From: a virus
Virus record (IMG/VR): IMGVR_UViG_3300005471_000006
Location: 1-47,944 of that record
Length of the DNA stretch: 47,944 nucleotides
Direction: 5' to 3' (one strand)
The first letter of the stretch is position 1. Each line of letters begins with the position of its first letter. Both the position numbers and the translations under genes were made by a program. Shown here in pieces: positions 47,073 through 47,944 of this stretch. The notes beneath the pieces are model-generated. The model was not told the DNA's origin. It was given only the letters and a program-made list of their open reading frames with translations, and made no database searches.

Positions 47073-47944
47073 CGACCGAGCCACGGCGGCGCGTCCTCCA
47101 TCACAGCAACCTGCGGCCTGCTGCTGTGCCGCGCCATCGGATTCTCCCGCGGCGCCACCGGGAAGGCAAACGTTAGCGCCAGCGCATCCGCGAGGTCCGG
47201 GGAGCGCATGCCCCTCGCGCGGAGTTCATCCTTGCTCTCCATCTGCATCCGGCTGTCGGCCTTGCTGTAGCTGTACGTCGGCGTGCACAGGTCCGCCTTC
47301 AGTTCCTCGTTGTTCGGCAGCGCCGCGCCAGACTCCAGCCAGTCGCGCATCGCGCTCCACATCTCGGCCTTGCGGTTGATGAAGTGCGGCGAGCTGGCCT
47401 TGCCGCCGAAGTCCACGCCCAGCGGGCTGTAGTTCAACTGCCGCAGCCGGTCGATCACGCCCTCGCCGCGCCCCGCGTCCACGAAGCACGCGTCCGCGCC
47501 CCACTCGTCGATCTCGCGCGCCACCTCCGCCGCGAGGCTCATGTTGTCGATGCTGCGGTAGATCTTGGGGTGGAACGACGCCAGCCCCTGCCGGCGGAAG
47601 ATCACGCTGCGGTCCCCGCCGAAGCGCGCCACGTCCACGCCCAGCACCTTGGCGGCGCTGCTGTAGTCCTCGTCGCGCAGGTGCTTGCCGGACGCGCGCA
47701 GCACCACGTCCATCGGGATCAACTGGCTGTCGGACTCGGCCGTGAAGTCGTTGAGCATCTCCTGCCGGAACTGAGCGTCCGTCATGTTCTCGCGCATCTT
47801 CGCGATGATCTCGGGCGTGAACACGCCCGTGTCCATGACGGTGTACATGAGCCCGACCCACTCGGCGGCCGGCGCGTCATTCTGCCGCACGGCCTTGTGG
47901 TACAGCTCCGACAGCAGGTTCAGCCCCTTGCTCGTCCCGATGAA
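47069..47944 (-). CDS. terL: Terminase large subunit, C-terminal nuclease part (gene continues at left end)
   Basis: Continuation of the reading frame at 1-516 across the circular junction; bases 47885-47944 repeat 1-60. This part carries the RNase H-like nuclease that cuts concatemers: LGVDVARFGGDRSVIFRR (Asp256 of the joined protein as first metal ligand), then ACFVDAGRGEGVIDRL (second acidic site) and SPDLADALALTFAF (third acidic region). All three are typical of phage TerL. A GTG at 47890 is an internal codon, not a start. The stop overlaps the next GTG. Confidence 0.93.
   Translation of the reverse strand, partial: FIGTSKGLNLLSELYHKAVRQNDAPAAEWVGLMYTVMDTGVFTPEIIAKMRENMTDAQFRQEMLNDFTAESDSQLIPMDVVLRASGKHLRDEDYSSAAKVLGVDVARFGGDRSVIFRRQGLASFHPKIYRSIDNMSLAAEVAREIDEWGADACFVDAGRGEGVIDRLRQLNYSPLGVDFGGKASSPHFINRKAEMWSAMRDWLESGAALPNNEELKADLCTPTYSYSKADSRMQMESKDELRARGMRSPDLADALALTFAFPVAPRENPMARHSSRPQVAVMEDAPPWLGR
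47885..47944. repeat. Right copy of 60-bp terminal direct repeat
   Basis: Exact copy of positions 1-60, keeping the terminase frame. It should be removed once when circularising. Confidence 0.95.

Noticed and set aside
47069-47890. GTG 47890 as start of a separate terminase-like gene
   Set aside because: The frame continues upstream across the circular junction with Walker A, Walker B and coupling motifs, so this GTG is an internal Val codon.
1-47944. CRISPR arrays, tRNA genes, insertion sequences
   Set aside because: No regularly spaced repeats, no tRNA-like cloverleaf with CCA/T-loop signature and no transposase motif were noticed on reading. A dedicated scan (tRNA and repeat finders) could still reveal weak cases.

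Overview
The window looks like one complete, high-GC, tailed double-stranded DNA phage genome. The first 60 bases recur exactly as the last 60 (1-60 = 47885-47944), so the contig closes into a circle of 47,884 bp, and the large terminase gene is split across the artificial junction. Genes are very tightly packed, mostly joined by 4-base GTGA/ATGA stop-start overlaps. No tRNA, rRNA, insertion sequence, CRISPR array, integrase or reverse transcriptase was recognised. Short-tailed (podovirus) morphology is inferred from a T7-type portal, tail-tube proteins A and B, and three internal core (ejection) proteins. The capsid cement and major capsid proteins recall Bordetella phage BPP-1 (Bbp16/Bbp17). 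The host is not identifiable. Lipoprotein-like signal sequences and small membrane proteins fit a high-GC Gram-negative host, but this is inference.

Layout. (1) Minus strand from about 2100 down to 1, then across the junction from 47944 down to 20140: one long late transcription unit. It runs: small packaging-associated genes, terminase, GNAT acetyltransferase, portal, small virion-like proteins, scaffold, major capsid protein, cement protein, tail tube A, a giant tail tube B protein, three ejection proteins (156, 596 and 1998 aa), three probable virion surface proteins, and a cassette of small membrane and coiled-coil proteins that may serve lysis. (2) Plus strand 2215-2445: a lone small gene, followed by a GT-rich non-coding stretch that could hold an origin or a transcription end. 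(3) Minus strand 10427 down to 2571: an early/replication operon with a Cro/CI-type regulator, small zinc-ribbon and HTH proteins, a RecE-like exonuclease, an SSB-like protein, an SF2 helicase, a VRR-NUC nuclease and a primase-helicase. (4) Plus strand 10602-20143: a second operon of about 24 mostly small unknown genes, ending in a glycosidase-like TIM-barrel protein and a 348-aa protein of unknown function.

The regulator gene (minus) and the plus-strand operon diverge from a 174-bp region. It contains a candidate sigma70 promoter (TTGACC-17-GATAAG) and a cluster of GCAAGA/TCTTGC half sites, which is a classic phage switch arrangement. The plus-strand operon and the late unit converge on a CTAG palindrome (20140-20143) that supplies TAG stops on both strands.

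The most notable features are a GH26-like glycosidase domain inserted in the tail-tube B (nozzle) protein and a second, free-standing GH26-like protein in the plus-strand operon. Others are an HExxH motif in the 1998-aa ejection protein, and hairpins at intergenic points of the late unit, one of them touching the scaffold ribosome-binding site. No classical endolysin was recognised.
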